A stretch of 57,189 bases of DNA from an uncultured Clostridia bacterium (GTDB taxonomy: Bacteria; Bacillota; Clostridia; Oscillospirales; Ruminococcaceae), in the NCBI GenBank assembly GCA_944382905.1, contig CALWNU010000004.1, positions 1 through 57,189 on the forward strand. Reading direction: 5' to 3'. Shown piece after piece: positions 48,383 through 56,548 of the stretch (position 1 is its first letter; every line of letters begins with the position of its first letter). Position numbers and translations under genes: made by a program. The notes beneath the pieces were generated by a model. It saw only the letters and a program-made list of their open reading frames with translations, was not told where the DNA came from and did not search any database.

Positions 48383-49462
48383 ATGAAAATTAGCAAATCG
48401 ATTCTTGTATTTCTTTTGGCAGCGGTCTTGCTGATGGTATCGCTGACCGCATGCAACAACAAAGAAGAGGCGCTTGTCAAGCGGATTACCGGGACCGACC
48501 CGGAACAAACGGTCATGACCATCAATGGTTCCACCATTTCCGCCGAACTGTACTATTATTGGCTGTCGATCGTCTGTGAGGACACCGCCGCCTATTACAC
48601 CGACGGGATTCCATGGGATGAGATCGCCCATGACGACGTCACGGTTTCCGATTATATTGTAGACACCACCCTGGATACCCTCATCCAGTACCAGGTGGTT
48701 ACCGATCTGGATCAGGAATATCACCTGCAGGACGAAGAAGATCTGCAAAAATACCTGGACGAGATGATCGCCAACAATATCGAAAGCTTCGGCAGTGAAG
48801 AGGAATTCGAAAAAAGCCTGGCCAATGCCGGCGTGACCCGGGAAACCATCCTGTACCTGTACGAAACACAGTATCTGTACAGCGATTTGCAGGATAAGCT
48901 GTATGCCGAAGGCGGCCCGCTGGAAGTAACCGACGAAGCGGTGCAGGAATATATCGACCAGCACTATGGCGCGGAAAACGGCAGCTATTCGGCAAAGCAC
49001 ATTCTTTTTAAAACGGTAGACGATACCAATACGGCTTTGTCGGAAGAAGAAATTGCCCAAAAGAAAGAGCAGGCGGAACAGGTCTTGTTCCAGCTGCGCG
49101 CCAGCGAGAATCCCCAGGCCTTATTTGACGAACTGATGGCGGAATACAACGAGGATACCGGCGAACCGGAAGAAGGATACACCTTTGGTCCCGGCGAAAT
49201 GGTAGATGAATTCTACGACGGTACCGCCGCTTTGGAAGAATACGAAATCAGCGACCTGGTGGAAAGCCCCTTTGGCTACCATATTATCATGCGGCTGCCC
49301 AGCGAGATCCCCACGGTGGAAGAAACCAAAGAAGCCTATGCGCTGGAATTGTTCAGCACCTTATTCCAAGAACGGGTCAACAGCGCGAAAGTGGAGTATG
49401 TCTCCGATATCACTTTGATGGGGCCGGAAGCGTACTACACGGAATACGTCAAAGGGGAATAA
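48383..49462 (+). CDS. PrsA-like peptidylprolyl isomerase lipoprotein
   Basis: 359 residues from ATG 48383. A lipoprotein signal peptide ends in LTAC (Cys24). A SurA/PrsA-type N-domain follows, and then a parvulin-like domain (AKHILFKTVDD, FDELMAEYNEDTGEPEEGYT, GPGEMVDEFYDGTAAL, ESPFGYHIIM). It folds exported proteins on the outer face of the membrane. The frame extends upstream to 48119 but overlaps mmuM and has no signal there. The ribosome binding site is weak (TGGAG). Confidence 0.9.
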   Translation: MKISKSILVFLLAAVLLMVSLTACNNKEEALVKRITGTDPEQTVMTINGSTISAELYYYWLSIVCEDTAAYYTDGIPWDEIAHDDVTVSDYIVDTTLDTLIQYQVVTDLDQEYHLQDEEDLQKYLDEMIANNIESFGSEEEFEKSLANAGVTRETILYLYETQYLYSDLQDKLYAEGGPLEVTDEAVQEYIDQHYGAENGSYSAKHILFKTVDDTNTALSEEEIAQKKEQAEQVLFQLRASENPQALFDELMAEYNEDTGEPEEGYTFGPGEMVDEFYDGTAALEEYEISDLVESPFGYHIIMRLPSEIPTVEETKEAYALELFSTLFQERVNSAKVEYVSDITLMGPEAYYTEYVKGE

Positions 49463-49467
49463 GCAAA

Positions 49468-49516
49468 ATATAAAAAAATAAGGAGCAGGAAAATCCTGCT
49501 CCTTATTTTTTTATAT
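49468..49516. terminator. Very long perfect bidirectional terminator
   Basis: 23-bp perfect arms (49468-49490 and 49494-49516) around the core GGAGCAGGA / TCCTGCTCC with a 3-base loop. It overlaps the stop codon of the converging MATE gene. Confidence 0.92.
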
Positions 49517-50935
49517 TTCCTTGACTGGTTCGGCGTCGATCTCATGCGATTGCTGCGCCTCTTGCGCCTTGGCTTCTTGCTCTTCCACCTTGAGCTTTCG
49601 CATAAACCGCACCAGGAACACCGCGCTGGTTGCCAGCGTCAGGGCGTCTGCCAGTGGCTGCGCCAGCTGCACGCCCAAAAGACCGAACATCTGCGGCAGC
49701 ACCAAAATCAACGGCAGGAAAAAGATCCCTTGCCGGGAACAGGCCAAAATCGTCGCTTCCATGGATTTCCCCGTGGACTGCATCAGCATGTTGGTCGGCA
49801 TGGACAAGGACATCAGCGGCAGGGCCACGCACTGGGCGCGGAAAGCAAGCGCGCCGATCTGAATCACGTCCAAATCGTCCTTCCGGAACAAGGCCACCAC
49901 CTGCGGCGCGAACAGAAAACCCAGCACGCACAGGGAGGTCATAAGGATAAACCCCGCTTTCACCGTGAACCAATAGGCCTGGCGGACCCGGTCGTATTTG
50001 CGCGCCCCGTAATTGTACCCGGAAACCGGCTGGAACCCTTGGCCGATGCCCAGCATCACCGACTGGATAAACATAAAGACCCGGCCGACAATGGACATCG
50101 CCGCTACCGCCGCGTCGCCATATACCGCCGCGTTCACGTTCAGCGCCACCGTCGCTATGCTTGCCAGCCCTTGGCGGCACAAAGAGGGAAACCCAATTTT
50201 AATGATCTGCACATAGGGTCCCACTGTACGGGCGATATGCTTGACAGACAATTTGGTAATGCTCTTGCCCGCCAAAAAGCAGTACAGCAAAATGGCAAAA
50301 CTCACGCATTGGCTGATCAGCGTCGCAATGGCGGCGCCGGAAATGCCCAGTCCCAATGTGAAAATGAAAATCGGGTCCAAAACCATATTCAACACGCCGC
50401 CCAGTGTCAGCCCGATCATGGAAAGCGCCGCCTTCCCCTCCGAGCGCAGAATATTATTCAGCACGAACGACGCACACATCACCGGTGCTCCGAACAAAAT
50501 ATACTGGGCGTATCCCCGGGCATAGGGCAGGATGGTGGGTGTGGCACCCAGCAGATGCATCAGCCCATCCACAAATGCCAGGCCGAAAATCGTCAGCAGC
50601 AGGCCGAACCCAATGGCGCTAAAAAATGCGGTGGAGCCAATGATATTGGCCTGCTTTTGTTTTTGCTGCCCCAGCAGCCGCGAAATCGTGCTGCCGGCGC
50701 CCATCCCCAGCGTAAAGCCCACCGCCTGGATAATGGCCATCAGGGAAAACACAATCCCCACCGCGCCGGTGGCGCTGGTTCCGAGTTTGGATACAAAAAA
50801 GGTATCCGCCATGTTGTAGATCGAACTGACCAGCATGCTGACCGTCGTGGGGATCGCCAACGAGATAATCAGTTTGGAGACCGGCGTTTTGGTCATCTTT
50901 TCATACTGCGCCTGATCTTTGTTTGTTTGTTCCAT
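49511..50935 (-). CDS. MATE family efflux transporter
   Basis: 474 residues from ATG 50935 (AAGGAGGAT upstream). Twelve-helix MATE protein: PTTVSMLVSSIYNMADTFFV, AVGFTLGMGAGSTISRLLGQ and the second-half repeat PSLCRQGLASIATVALN. It exports drugs or metabolites by cation antiport. It directly follows the marR gene with a 31-base gap and is therefore under the same MarR-controlled promoter. Confidence 0.94.
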   Translation of the reverse strand: MEQTNKDQAQYEKMTKTPVSKLIISLAIPTTVSMLVSSIYNMADTFFVSKLGTSATGAVGIVFSLMAIIQAVGFTLGMGAGSTISRLLGQQKQKQANIIGSTAFFSAIGFGLLLTIFGLAFVDGLMHLLGATPTILPYARGYAQYILFGAPVMCASFVLNNILRSEGKAALSMIGLTLGGVLNMVLDPIFIFTLGLGISGAAIATLISQCVSFAILLYCFLAGKSITKLSVKHIARTVGPYVQIIKIGFPSLCRQGLASIATVALNVNAAVYGDAAVAAMSIVGRVFMFIQSVMLGIGQGFQPVSGYNYGARKYDRVRQAYWFTVKAGFILMTSLCVLGFLFAPQVVALFRKDDLDVIQIGALAFRAQCVALPLMSLSMPTNMLMQSTGKSMEATILACSRQGIFFLPLILVLPQMFGLLGVQLAQPLADALTLATSAVFLVRFMRKLKVEEQEAKAQEAQQSHEIDAEPVKEI

Positions 50936-50966
50936 CGTCATCCTCCTTCTGGATTTTTGTCCCTTG

Positions 50967-51395
50967 TTACTCCAGCTCTTCCCCCGTCAAATTGCGATAC
51001 AGGCGCTGTAAAAAGTCTTGCAACTGTTCTACTTCCTCCTGTGAGAACCCATCCAGTTCCCGGCGCCTGATCTGCTCAAAATGCTCTTCCATGCGAGAAT
51101 AAACCCGTTTTCCCTCTTCTGTAATGGCAACCGTCGCCGCCCGTTTATCCCCTTGGCGGCTCTCCCGCCGGATCAGTCCCTTCCTTTCCATATTGGCAAG
51201 CAGCCGGGACACCGTTGCCGGCTCGATTTTATAATAATCCGCCAGTTCCTTTTGCTTGCACTGATCATGCTGCATCAAATAAATCAGGATCTTGGGCTGG
51301 CCAGGGGAAAGCCCCTCCTGCCCCAGGTAAGGGTACACCGCCCACCGCTGGGCGGAAAGCGCCTTAATTACCATGACATGAAACGGGATGCGCAA
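50967..51395 (-). CDS. MarR family transcriptional regulator
   Basis: 142 residues from TTG 51395 with AAAGGAGG 7 bases ahead. The winged helix is LSPGQPKILIYLMQHD, KELADYYKIEPATVSRLLAN and RRESRQGDKRAATVAITEEG. It is the first gene of a two-gene operon with the MATE pump. Two near-identical 13-base repeats directly after the promoter -10 are the likely operator, so it should repress itself and the pump until a ligand releases it. Confidence 0.93.
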   Translation of the reverse strand: MRIPFHVMVIKALSAQRWAVYPYLGQEGLSPGQPKILIYLMQHDQCKQKELADYYKIEPATVSRLLANMERKGLIRRESRQGDKRAATVAITEEGKRVYSRMEEHFEQIRRRELDGFSQEEVEQLQDFLQRLYRNLTGEELE

Positions 51396-51421
51396 TGTGT
51401 TTCCTCCTTTCCAGGCAATTC

Positions 51422-51449
51422 TTAGCTTTGCAACTATTAGCTATGCAAC
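51422..51449 (-). promoter_or_regulatory. MarR operator candidate
   Basis: Direct repeats TTAGCTTTGCAAC (51422-51434) and TTAGCTATGCAAC (51437-51449), differing by one base. Together they also form a TTGCA...TGCAA dyad (51429-51433 / 51444-51448). They lie just downstream of the -10. Confidence 0.7.
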
Positions 51450-51456
51450 AGTTATC

Positions 51457-51485
51457 ATTATAGGCTTTCGTCCCATAGCTGTCAA
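51457..51485 (-). promoter_or_regulatory. Perfect consensus promoter of marR-MATE
   Basis: Minus strand TTGACA (51480-51485), 17 bases, TATAAT (51457-51462). Confidence 0.9.
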
Positions 51486-51570
51486 TGATCGCTCTGCCGC
51501 AATTCCGGCTGCAATCGAAGGCTTTTTCCGTCAAAGCCCACAAAGCCGGAGCCCCCTCCCACTTTTCCCC

Positions 51571-51610
51571 AAAAAGACAGCGGCGGAGCATGCTCCGCCG
51601 CTGTCTTTTT
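51571..51610. terminator. 40-base perfect palindrome, terminator
   Basis: The two 20-base arms are exactly complementary (core GACAGCGGCGGAGC / GCTCCGCCGCTGTC) with A5 and T5 at the ends. The last bases overlap the stop codon of the minus-strand acetyltransferase gene. Confidence 0.9.
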
Positions 51611-52343
51611 ATTTTGTTTCGTCCCAGCAGGCTCCGTAACTGCAAACCCAAGCGGGAAAATAGCCGCTTGCCCATGCGGTGCGCTGGGAAGCCAGATTGC
51701 TGCTGGAGGTGCCATAATAGGGGATCTTCCCCCGGGCTAGGACCGCCTGCGACAACTCCCACACCAAAGCGGCCGCCAGCCCCTTTCGCCGCCATTCGGG
51801 CACCACATCCACGCCGATCTGCCAAAGCATCCTGCAATCCGCGCTGGCCCCCGCCATCCCCACTAGGCGATCCCCCGCCCAAGCGGATACAGCCAGGACG
51901 TCTGGGCGCGGGGCGTTGCAGTCATATCCCAGCGCATTGGAAAAGCCGGGCGTTTCATACAGCTGTTTCATCCCCTGCTCCTCAGTCCACGCCAGACGGA
52001 TCCCCTGGGGGATTTGCCGCCGGCACCGCTGCTGCCGGGCCAGGTCCGGCAAAAAATAATGCCCCAGGCTTCGCACAAACGGCTGGGCCCATACCTGATC
52101 CCGCTCCATCCCCGCCAACCGCTGCTGCAGCTGCGGCAGGATCCGCTCCGCGGCGCTTACCACCGTCCCCGCTCCGAAACTAACCAGCTCCAGCGCTGGC
52201 TCCCGGATGGGGAATGGGCGGCGGCCCGGCAGCGCCGCAAAGGGGAAAAACTGTAATCCCGGCCGGTCAAAATCTTCCCTACGGCAATTCAGATCCACAG
52301 CCAGCTGTTCCTTTGCCAGAAACAAAACCTCTTTCTGCATCAT
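51609..52343 (-). CDS. GNAT family N-acetyltransferase
   Basis: 244 residues from ATG 52343. The C-terminal GNAT fold shows DRLVGMAGASADCRMLWQIG, VDVVPEWRRKGLAAALV (acetyl-CoA pyrophosphate loop RRKGLA) and YYGTSSSNLASQRTA. The N-terminal 100 residues are a separate, less conserved domain. The start overlaps the preceding glycosylase stop as ATGA. Substrate unknown. Confidence 0.85.
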   Translation of the reverse strand: MMQKEVLFLAKEQLAVDLNCRREDFDRPGLQFFPFAALPGRRPFPIREPALELVSFGAGTVVSAAERILPQLQQRLAGMERDQVWAQPFVRSLGHYFLPDLARQQRCRRQIPQGIRLAWTEEQGMKQLYETPGFSNALGYDCNAPRPDVLAVSAWAGDRLVGMAGASADCRMLWQIGVDVVPEWRRKGLAAALVWELSQAVLARGKIPYYGTSSSNLASQRTAWASGYFPAWVCSYGACWDETK

Positions 52344-52849
52344 AGGCAATCCTCCTTGCAAAAGGGCAAAATCGCCCCATATTCCTGCACCAGCCGCTCC
52401 CACGAGCACGCGCAATTGGCTGGGCTGGTCGAGGGCAGGCAAATAGCTTCCCGGCCTGTTTTGGGCAGGCAGTACCGCCTGTAAAGTTCATCCGCTTTCC
52501 GGCCGGTGGTAAAGACCGCCTGCACCGGCGCCTGCGCGAGAATCTGCTCCACCGGGTTTACCTGGGGGTCGCGGATGCTGCCGTCCCCGGCGCCGCGGAT
52601 CCAGCAGGAAGCCAGCACATCCCACAGCGCAATTCGGTGGCGCAGGCAAAAATCCTTTTTCTGCTGCGTTTGCCCCGGGACCGGTTCTTGGAACAGCTGC
52701 GCCAAAACCGGCCAGAACCGGTTGCGCGGGTGCCCGTAATAAAAGCCGCTTTCCCGGGATTTGGGCGACGGCATCGTCCCCAACAAAAGTACCCGGGAAC
52801 GTTCGTCATACACCGGCTCCAGCGGATGGCTCACATACTGCAATTCCAT
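52340..52849 (-). CDS. DNA-deoxyinosine glycosylase (UDG superfamily)
   Basis: 169 residues. The UDG-superfamily motif is LLGTMPSPKSRESGFYYGHP then RNRFWPVL, the helical part has IALWDVLASCWIRGAGD, and the C-terminal active-site segment is LPSTSPANC. This set matches the hypoxanthine-DNA glycosylase family, which removes deaminated adenine from DNA. It is one base from, and co-directional with, the AAC(6')-like gene and overlaps the GNAT gene. Confidence 0.88.
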   Translation of the reverse strand: MELQYVSHPLEPVYDERSRVLLLGTMPSPKSRESGFYYGHPRNRFWPVLAQLFQEPVPGQTQQKKDFCLRHRIALWDVLASCWIRGAGDGSIRDPQVNPVEQILAQAPVQAVFTTGRKADELYRRYCLPKTGREAICLPSTSPANCACSWERLVQEYGAILPFCKEDCL

Positions 52850-52850
52850 C

Positions 52851-53291
52851 TTAATCCAAATCCTTTACAAAACAAATGATACGTCCCGCCTCCAAAAACC
52901 CGCTGCGCAGATGAAACTGCCAACTTTCCACATTTTCCAGCGCGCAGTCAGACCCCATTTCCCGACAGCCTTTTTCCCGGCTCCATTGCTCGCACCTGGC
53001 CAGCAACTGCTTGCCGACGCCCTGCCCCCGCTGCGATGGCAGAACGAAAATCCCCTCTAAATATCCCACCGGGGAGCTGGAAGCCCCCTCCACGTAGTCG
53101 CGGCGCAGGCTGCATTGCGCAAATCCCACCGCCTTCGTTTGGACATACGCCAAAAACACCGCCGCGTCCTCTTGGGCCAGCAGGCCGCGGAATTCCTCCT
53201 CCAATTCTTCTTTGGTGTGGGACGGCCACAACTGGACGGCCAGCTGGGCCACCGTTTCCCATTGACACGGTTTCGCTTGTCTAATTTCCAT
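52851..53291 (-). CDS. AAC(6')-type aminoglycoside N-acetyltransferase-like protein
   Basis: 146 residues, the AAC(6')-I length. The diagnostic segment SLRRDYVEGASSSPVGYLEG is followed by IFVLPSQRGQGVGKQLL (acetyl-CoA loop), CREMGSDCALENVESWQFHL and RSGFLEAGRIICFVKDL. Enzymes with this pattern acetylate the 6'-amine of aminoglycosides. Chromosomal, operonic with DNA repair and GNAT genes and without mobile flanks, so it is probably intrinsic; resistance is not proven. Confidence 0.85.
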   Translation of the reverse strand: MEIRQAKPCQWETVAQLAVQLWPSHTKEELEEEFRGLLAQEDAAVFLAYVQTKAVGFAQCSLRRDYVEGASSSPVGYLEGIFVLPSQRGQGVGKQLLARCEQWSREKGCREMGSDCALENVESWQFHLRSGFLEAGRIICFVKDLD

Positions 53292-53457
53292 GTTGCCACC
53301 TCTTTTTTGATGTTTTCCGACAAAATATTACAAATAGTATTGTTTTTTGCCCCATTTCTCGCCTTTGCTTCCCTCTGCTTTTATGCTAAAATAAGACAGA
53401 TGCCAATTCTGCTAGGTTGCTCCGGCGAATTCGGCCACGCGCGGGAGGGGTGTTTTT

Positions 53458-54405
53458 TTGCCATATTTTGTATTTGTTGTCAATCCAGTAGCCGGAAAAG
53501 GCGTCCATACCCAGCAGCTTTGCCGCCTGATCCAGGACTTTTTCGCCACGCGGAAATTGGACTATGAAATCTACAGCACCACCGGCTGCGGAGACGCGCT
53601 GGCATTTGTGCGCGCCTATCCGCCGGCGCCGGCGGGAACTACCGTATGTTTTGTAGCCTGCGGCGGCGACGGGACCCTCCATGAGGTGGTCAATGGCGCC
53701 GCCGGCAGAACGGATTGTACCGTTGGGGTAATCCCCTGTGGTTCCGGCAACGACTATGTCAAAAATTTCGGCAGCCTGGATCTGTTCACCGATTTGGAAC
53801 GGCTGGTCCAGGGCGCGTCCTATCCGGTGGACCTGCTGGACTGTTCCGGGGAATATGCAGTCAACCTTTGCAACATCGGGTTTGACGCAAGGGTCGCCTT
53901 CCACATGGCCAAATTTAAGCAGCTTCCCTTTGTTTCCGGCCCGCTGGCCTATACGCTGTCCTTGCTTTTCTGCCTGTTTGGCCCAATCAGCAGCGCCATG
54001 ACCATCGGCGTCGGAAGCGACAAGCCCTGGTCGGACCGGCTCATTCTGGCGGTCATCGCCAACGGCTTTTGCTACGGCGGCGGATACTATCCCGCCCCGG
54101 ACGCCTGCACCGCCGACGGCATACTGGAATTCTGCGGGATCCGCAGCGTGTCCCGCCTGCAGATTTCCCGCTTTGTGGGGCTGTATCAAAAAGGCAAGCA
54201 TCTGGCGGATTCCCGCCTTGCGCCAAAAATCATCTATCAAAAAGGGCAGGCGGTCCATATCCGCGGGAAAAAACCGCTGGTAGTTTGCCTGGACGGGGAA
54301 ATCCGGCTCAAACAGGAATTGACAGTCCAGGTGCGGCCGGCGGCGTTGTCCCTGTGGCTGCCAGCCGGCGCAGTGCCGCGTAACCTCCCCGCGGCCTATC
54401 GCTAA
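53458..54405 (+). CDS. Diacylglycerol kinase family lipid kinase
   Basis: 315 residues from TTG 53458 (GGGAGGGG upstream). DAGK catalytic motifs: FVVNPVAGKG, FVACGGDGTLHEVVNG (GGDG) and VIPCGSGNDYVKNFG; LCNIGFDARVAFHM follows. It belongs to the DgkB/YegS-type soluble lipid kinases that recycle diacylglycerol or make phosphatidate. Its last bases overlap the converging VanZ gene by four. Confidence 0.92.
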   Translation: MPYFVFVVNPVAGKGVHTQQLCRLIQDFFATRKLDYEIYSTTGCGDALAFVRAYPPAPAGTTVCFVACGGDGTLHEVVNGAAGRTDCTVGVIPCGSGNDYVKNFGSLDLFTDLERLVQGASYPVDLLDCSGEYAVNLCNIGFDARVAFHMAKFKQLPFVSGPLAYTLSLLFCLFGPISSAMTIGVGSDKPWSDRLILAVIANGFCYGGGYYPAPDACTADGILEFCGIRSVSRLQISRFVGLYQKGKHLADSRLAPKIIYQKGQAVHIRGKKPLVVCLDGEIRLKQELTVQVRPAALSLWLPAGAVPRNLPAAYR

Positions 54406-54938
54406 AGGCCTTGTTTGGCCTGCCGCTTTGCGGCGGCGTAAGCCGCTACTTTTTTCCACAAAAGCCATAAGGCCCATCCAGCCAGCACCCCGGCCAACAC
54501 CCCGGCGCTGTCCAACGCCACATCTGCCAGGCGCCCGCTGCGCCCCGGCACCCACAGCTGGTGCAACTCATCACTGGCCGCATAAATCGTTCCGGCAGCC
54601 CAGGCGCAGCACTTTGGCCATCGGATGTTTGGCAGGGTGCGGGCGTCCAGATAATACAAGCCGCCCAACACGGCGTAAACGGAAAAATGCGCCGCTTTCC
54701 GCACCAAAAACTGCACGCTTGCAATCCATGCCGCCTGTTGTGCCGCCGAAAGGGCAGAAAATCCGGGCCAGAACCAAAACGCTGCGCAGAATGTCGTCGC
54801 CGCGCTGAGCTGGGAGGACCCGGTCCCGTCCTGTGCCGAAAAGGCAAAAATCACCGCCATCCACAAAACGCTTGCCACCCAAACCCAAACAGGCCAACGG
54901 CCGCCAACATGTTTTCTTGTTCTTTGTTCTTTTTCCAT
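54402..54938 (-). CDS. VanZ family membrane protein
   Basis: 178 residues from ATG 54938 (AAAGGA upstream). The VanZ-like pattern is SVLWMAVIFAFSAQDGTGSS, VRKAAHFSVYAVLGGLYY and SDELHQLWVPGRSGRLADVA, with four membrane helices. Some VanZ-like proteins lower teicoplanin or lipoglycopeptide susceptibility. No glycopeptide cassette is present here. It probably shares a transcript with the 39-residue protein upstream. Confidence 0.9.
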   Translation of the reverse strand: MEKEQRTRKHVGGRWPVWVWVASVLWMAVIFAFSAQDGTGSSQLSAATTFCAAFWFWPGFSALSAAQQAAWIASVQFLVRKAAHFSVYAVLGGLYYLDARTLPNIRWPKCCAWAAGTIYAASDELHQLWVPGRSGRLADVALDSAGVLAGVLAGWALWLLWKKVAAYAAAKRQAKQGL

Positions 54939-54997
54939 CTTCCGATCCTTTGCTTTTTCTCCGCCCCAGGGAAGAGCTGTCTTTTGCGCCGGGTTGG

Positions 54998-55117
54998 TCA
55001 GGCGATCTGCTGCAGATCGCGGGCCGCTTCCTGCTCGGTGTCCGCGGAAAATAGGAACCGCCCCTGGGCATCCAATACTTCTACATGTCCACATACCCAT
55101 TGTATCGTATATTCCAT
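54998..55117 (-). CDS. 39-residue small protein
   Basis: ATG 55117 with GAAGGG ahead, stop TGA at 54998-55000. It reads MEYTIQWVCGHVEVLDAQG followed by RFLFSADTEQEAARDLQQIA. The C-G-H segment and the strand-strand-helix layout look like a folded mini-domain. I recall similar short clostridial reading frames but cannot name a family. A promoter with an extended -10 (TGtTACAAT at about 55150) precedes it and vanZ follows after 59 bases. Confidence 0.65.
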   Translation of the reverse strand: MEYTIQWVCGHVEVLDAQGRFLFSADTEQEAARDLQQIA

Positions 55118-55204
55118 GAAAACGCCACCCTTCTTTGGATGGCTTTATTGTAACATGGTCCCTGTCCTATAATCCGGACAGTCAGATTCGGGTTCCGGCT
55201 TCTT

Positions 55205-55239
55205 AAAAAAAGGCGGCAGAATACTCTGCCGCCTTTTTT
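55205..55239. terminator. Terminator after the zinc-ribbon gene
   Basis: AGGCGGCAGA (55211-55220) / TCTGCCGCCT (55225-55234) with A- and T-runs on the two sides. Confidence 0.85.
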
Positions 55240-55272
55240 GCTTCATTATTTAACCGACCCCAGCCGCCGTTT

Positions 55273-56466
55273 CTATTGGGGCAGGTTGTCGCACGCGATA
55301 TAGGCCCTGACCGAAGCGGAAGAAGCATCCGGTCCGTCAAACCAAAACGCGCCGTAACACTCCATCCCGGCAAGGGTCATGGAAAAATCTGCCCGGTAAA
55401 GTCCGGTTTGCGTATCCTCAACAGCCTCGCCCAGCGCAACAAAAATGGCGATGTCTTCATAGGGCATCCCGAGATAAATCTCATCGGAAAACCAGGCGCC
55501 ATCGTTGATTTCCACATAGGAAACCTGGCTTTGCGGCTGATCGACGGGATCCGTCGTCCCAAAGCAAAACCCTTCCGCCGGATAGGAAAGCAGGGAAGCC
55601 CCCTCCATCTGTTCCAGCGTATACTCCTCGCCGAAGGACTCCCAAACCTGCTCCAGCGGTTCCCCGATATACCAAATGCCGGTCCCTATACTGGCATTGG
55701 TCCCGGTGGAACTGTCCTCGGTATCGCAAAAATACATGAGATAGTAGACAATCCCGTCTGCATCGTAGTAGGCCGAAAAATATGCGTCGCCGTTTTGGCC
55801 GGCAATCATATCCCCAAAATCTTCCAGGTCAGATACATACCCGCCGGCGGCTGACATGGCTTGGTCACAGTCCATTCCGATCGACACGCCGCATATGGTA
55901 AATCCCACATCGCGGTCGCTGGCCACCAGCGTGCTGATGCCCCCTGTCTCTTCCTCAACAATTGCCATCAGAGAACCGTCCAGATTGGTATAAGTATCGT
56001 CATACCCGGTTAGTACCACACCGATCCCGCTTTCCAGCTCATCAATGCCAAGGCCCAGATACCCGCTCAGTTCTTTGCCGTTCTCCTCCACCGGAATGGT
56101 CTGCGTCTGCCCGCCGTCGATATCGACGTTGGAAATGATGGTGTAGGCCAAGATTCCACCGACCAAAACCACCGCCAGGATCAAAACGAGAACCACCGCC
56201 GCGACCACCACCGGGATCACCCAACGGTTTTTCTTCTGCGGGGCGGCGGCAGGCCCCGGATACGCCGGCGGGATGGGGCCGGGCATCGCCTGCTGCCCGC
56301 CGGATTCCCCGCCGTCCAAAGGCACGGCGGCCGGCTCTTGCTGGTCTTTCTCCTGCTGTTGTTGCAGGGGCGCCTCCTCTTGAGAAGCATCCTGAACTTG
56401 CCACCCGCAGTTCGGGCAGAAACGGTCTTTTTCTTCCAACGGCTGGCCGCATCGGCTACAAAACAC
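55273..56466 (-). CDS. Zinc-ribbon membrane protein with duplicated extracellular domain
   Basis: 397 residues: an N-terminal zinc ribbon (FCSRCGQPLEEKDRFCPNCG), a Q/P/G-rich linker, one transmembrane helix at about 82-108 and an acidic extracellular region of ~280 residues. The latter seems to hold two similar halves: YLGLGIDELESGIG and IYLGMPYEDIAIFV each start a unit, and ICGVSIGMDCDQAMSA may be a third. This repeat type appears in other zinc-ribbon surface proteins of clostridia. Function unknown. Confidence 0.8.
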   Translation of the reverse strand: MFCSRCGQPLEEKDRFCPNCGWQVQDASQEEAPLQQQQEKDQQEPAAVPLDGGESGGQQAMPGPIPPAYPGPAAAPQKKNRWVIPVVVAAVVLVLILAVVLVGGILAYTIISNVDIDGGQTQTIPVEENGKELSGYLGLGIDELESGIGVVLTGYDDTYTNLDGSLMAIVEEETGGISTLVASDRDVGFTICGVSIGMDCDQAMSAAGGYVSDLEDFGDMIAGQNGDAYFSAYYDADGIVYYLMYFCDTEDSSTGTNASIGTGIWYIGEPLEQVWESFGEEYTLEQMEGASLLSYPAEGFCFGTTDPVDQPQSQVSYVEINDGAWFSDEIYLGMPYEDIAIFVALGEAVEDTQTGLYRADFSMTLAGMECYGAFWFDGPDASSASVRAYIACDNLPQ

Positions 56467-56548
56467 TACGCAGTCCTCCCAACACCTTTTTTCTTATCAT
56501 ACCCCAAATCTTCCCGGATTGCAACGGAGGCAGCTGCCGCGCCGCAGA

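Noticed and set aside
49544..51070. 508-residue open frame on the plus strand
   Set aside because: Antisense to the MATE gene, rich in H, Q and R, without start signals.
54402..54938. Glycopeptide-resistance cassette (vanZ with the vanY-like gene at 18890)
   Set aside because: The two genes lie 35 kb apart and no vanRS, vanHAX or ligase gene is present.
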